A stretch of 5,173 nt of DNA, from positions 1-5,173 of the forward strand of contig JANQRM010000590.1 in NCBI GenBank assembly GCA_028284565.1, given 5' to 3'. Positions 4,608 through 5,173 of this stretch are shown piece by piece. This DNA is from Anaerolineae bacterium. Its GTDB lineage: Bacteria; Chloroflexota; Anaerolineae; Aggregatilineales; Phototrophicaceae. A program made the translations under genes and the position numbers. The notes under the pieces are model-generated. The model saw only the letters and a list, made by a program, of their open reading frames with translations. It made no database searches and was not told where the DNA came from. Within the stretch, counting starts at the first letter, position 1; each line of letters opens with the position of its first letter.

Positions 4608-5173
4608 TTAGCCATCCATCATCATATCGTCAACGGAGATGGTCACTCGGAGGACGCCTGCCACTGGTGGGTCATTGACAAGGGTCACGACACCCATTTC
4701 ATCTTCACCCGTGTTGGGTCCAGCTTGACGTGGAGCTTGGTTTGCACCTTCGCCGAGTGTTTCATTGACTTCTGTACCCGCATCCCACAAGTGAACATAG
4801 ACCGTCACATCACCGTGGATGGGATTGCCTTCGTCGTCAAACAGGTTGATTCCGGCTTCGCTGGGTGCGAAGAAGAGGTCATTGGATTGGACAAACATGG
4901 TCACAAAGCTAAGGGCATCACCGGGGGAGGCACTAAAGCTGAATTCATAGCCACTACCGGGGAAGGCTGGACCCGCTTCATCTGCACCAAAGGGGATGGG
5001 GGATACACCCGTTGCAGTGTAATCCATGCCTTCAATGTTACCTGCGAGGATGGAAGGGTCGCCATCTTCTGCGACATTTTCTAAGCCCAGCCCACGATCA
5101 GCTTCGCCTGTGTTGAAGAATACGCCACCATCCATCATGTTGTCATGGACTGCCCAAACAATGGGGGTAATAG
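4608..5173 (-). CDS. Spondin-domain protein, C-terminal part (5' partial)
   Basis: The frame continues past the ATG at 5138 to the window edge, reading ITPIVWAVHDN before MMDGG, and those residues belong to the domain, so the ATG is internal and the N-terminus lies outside the window. About 187 residues are visible and form most of a Spondin_N-type domain: PIVWAVH strand, GVFFNTGEA, GLENVAEDGDPSILA, GYEFSFSASPGDALSFVTMF, VQSNDLFFAPSEAGINLF, VYVHLWDAGTEVNE, and the conserved NQAPRQAGPNTG. It ends with the strand GVLRVTISVDD and a short MMMDG tail. The domain was named from F-spondin and has an extracellular beta-sandwich fold. Bacterial members are generally secreted, but a signal peptide cannot be checked here. 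The protein is very acidic. A good terminator follows the TAA. Its biological role is unknown; nothing next to it suggests a partner. Confidence 0.85.
   Translation of the reverse strand, partial: ITPIVWAVHDNMMDGGVFFNTGEADRGLGLENVAEDGDPSILAGNIEGMDYTATGVSPIPFGADEAGPAFPGSGYEFSFSASPGDALSFVTMFVQSNDLFFAPSEAGINLFDDEGNPIHGDVTVYVHLWDAGTEVNETLGEGANQAPRQAGPNTGEDEMGVVTLVNDPPVAGVLRVTISVDDMMMDG

Noticed and set aside
4725..5084. Plus-strand 119-codon frame opposite the spondin gene
   Set aside because: It is Cys-rich and domain-free, and the minus strand holds clear conserved motifs, so it is a shadow frame.
5136..5138. ATG as start of the spondin-domain gene
   Set aside because: Upstream codons in the same frame read ITPIVWAVHDN, a normal spondin-domain strand, so the gene continues beyond the window.

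Overview
This window looks like chromosomal DNA from an environmental bacterium, most likely a Chloroflexota (Anaerolineae-like) lineage. That assignment is an inference from the gene mix, not from a marker gene. The clues are a Pro/Thr-rich linker leading into a bacterial SH3 domain, a small SpoIIAA/STAS-like protein opening with the 'VKW..E' and 'GKWTWEEY' pattern, a helix-turn-helix/citrate synthase fusion, and a bacterial spondin-domain protein. Base composition is moderate, intergenic DNA is AT-rich, and Shine-Dalgarno signals are mostly weak.

Layout, left to right. Bases 2-823 (+) are the 3' part of a gene whose product ends in an SH3-type domain; its true start lies off the window. A good sigma70-like promoter (890-918), overlapped by a perfect 7-bp inverted repeat, leads into a 169-residue hypothetical protein with one C-terminal membrane anchor (957-1466, +). 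It converges, with 9 bases between stop codons, on a 122-residue STAS-like gene (1476-1844, -). Bases 1931-2982 (-) contain no intact gene. They hold a heavily decayed CPA1-type cation/proton antiporter with a C-terminal RCK_C domain, recognisable only when fragments from all three minus frames are joined. I count about eight frameshifts, three stops and one large internal deletion. Bases 2983-3227 hold a strong AT-rich hairpin with a T-tract and a 17-codon remnant with a ribosome site and a perfect-looking lipoprotein signal peptide, which stops one codon after the lipobox cysteine.

The best-preserved gene is 3228-4463 (-): an N-terminal MerR/excisionase-type DNA-binding domain fused to a citrate synthase-family enzyme with its active-site residues in place. 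It has its own promoter (-35/-10 with a 17-base spacer, 4504-4532), which is overlapped by an inverted repeat that could be an operator. Upstream of it, a terminator whose stem is best paired only in minus-strand RNA (4551-4584) closes a spondin-domain gene (4608-5173, -) that runs off the right end.

The genes do not form one evident operon or pathway. The minus-strand order is spondin gene, terminator, promoter, HTH-citrate synthase, lipoprotein remnant, dead antiporter, STAS-like gene. The stretch 1931-3200 reads as a locus undergoing gene loss beside a maintained metabolic/regulatory gene. I do not see a CRISPR array, tRNA, rRNA, complete insertion sequence or defence system. The most notable items are the HTH-citrate synthase with its possible operator and the hidden antiporter pseudogene.
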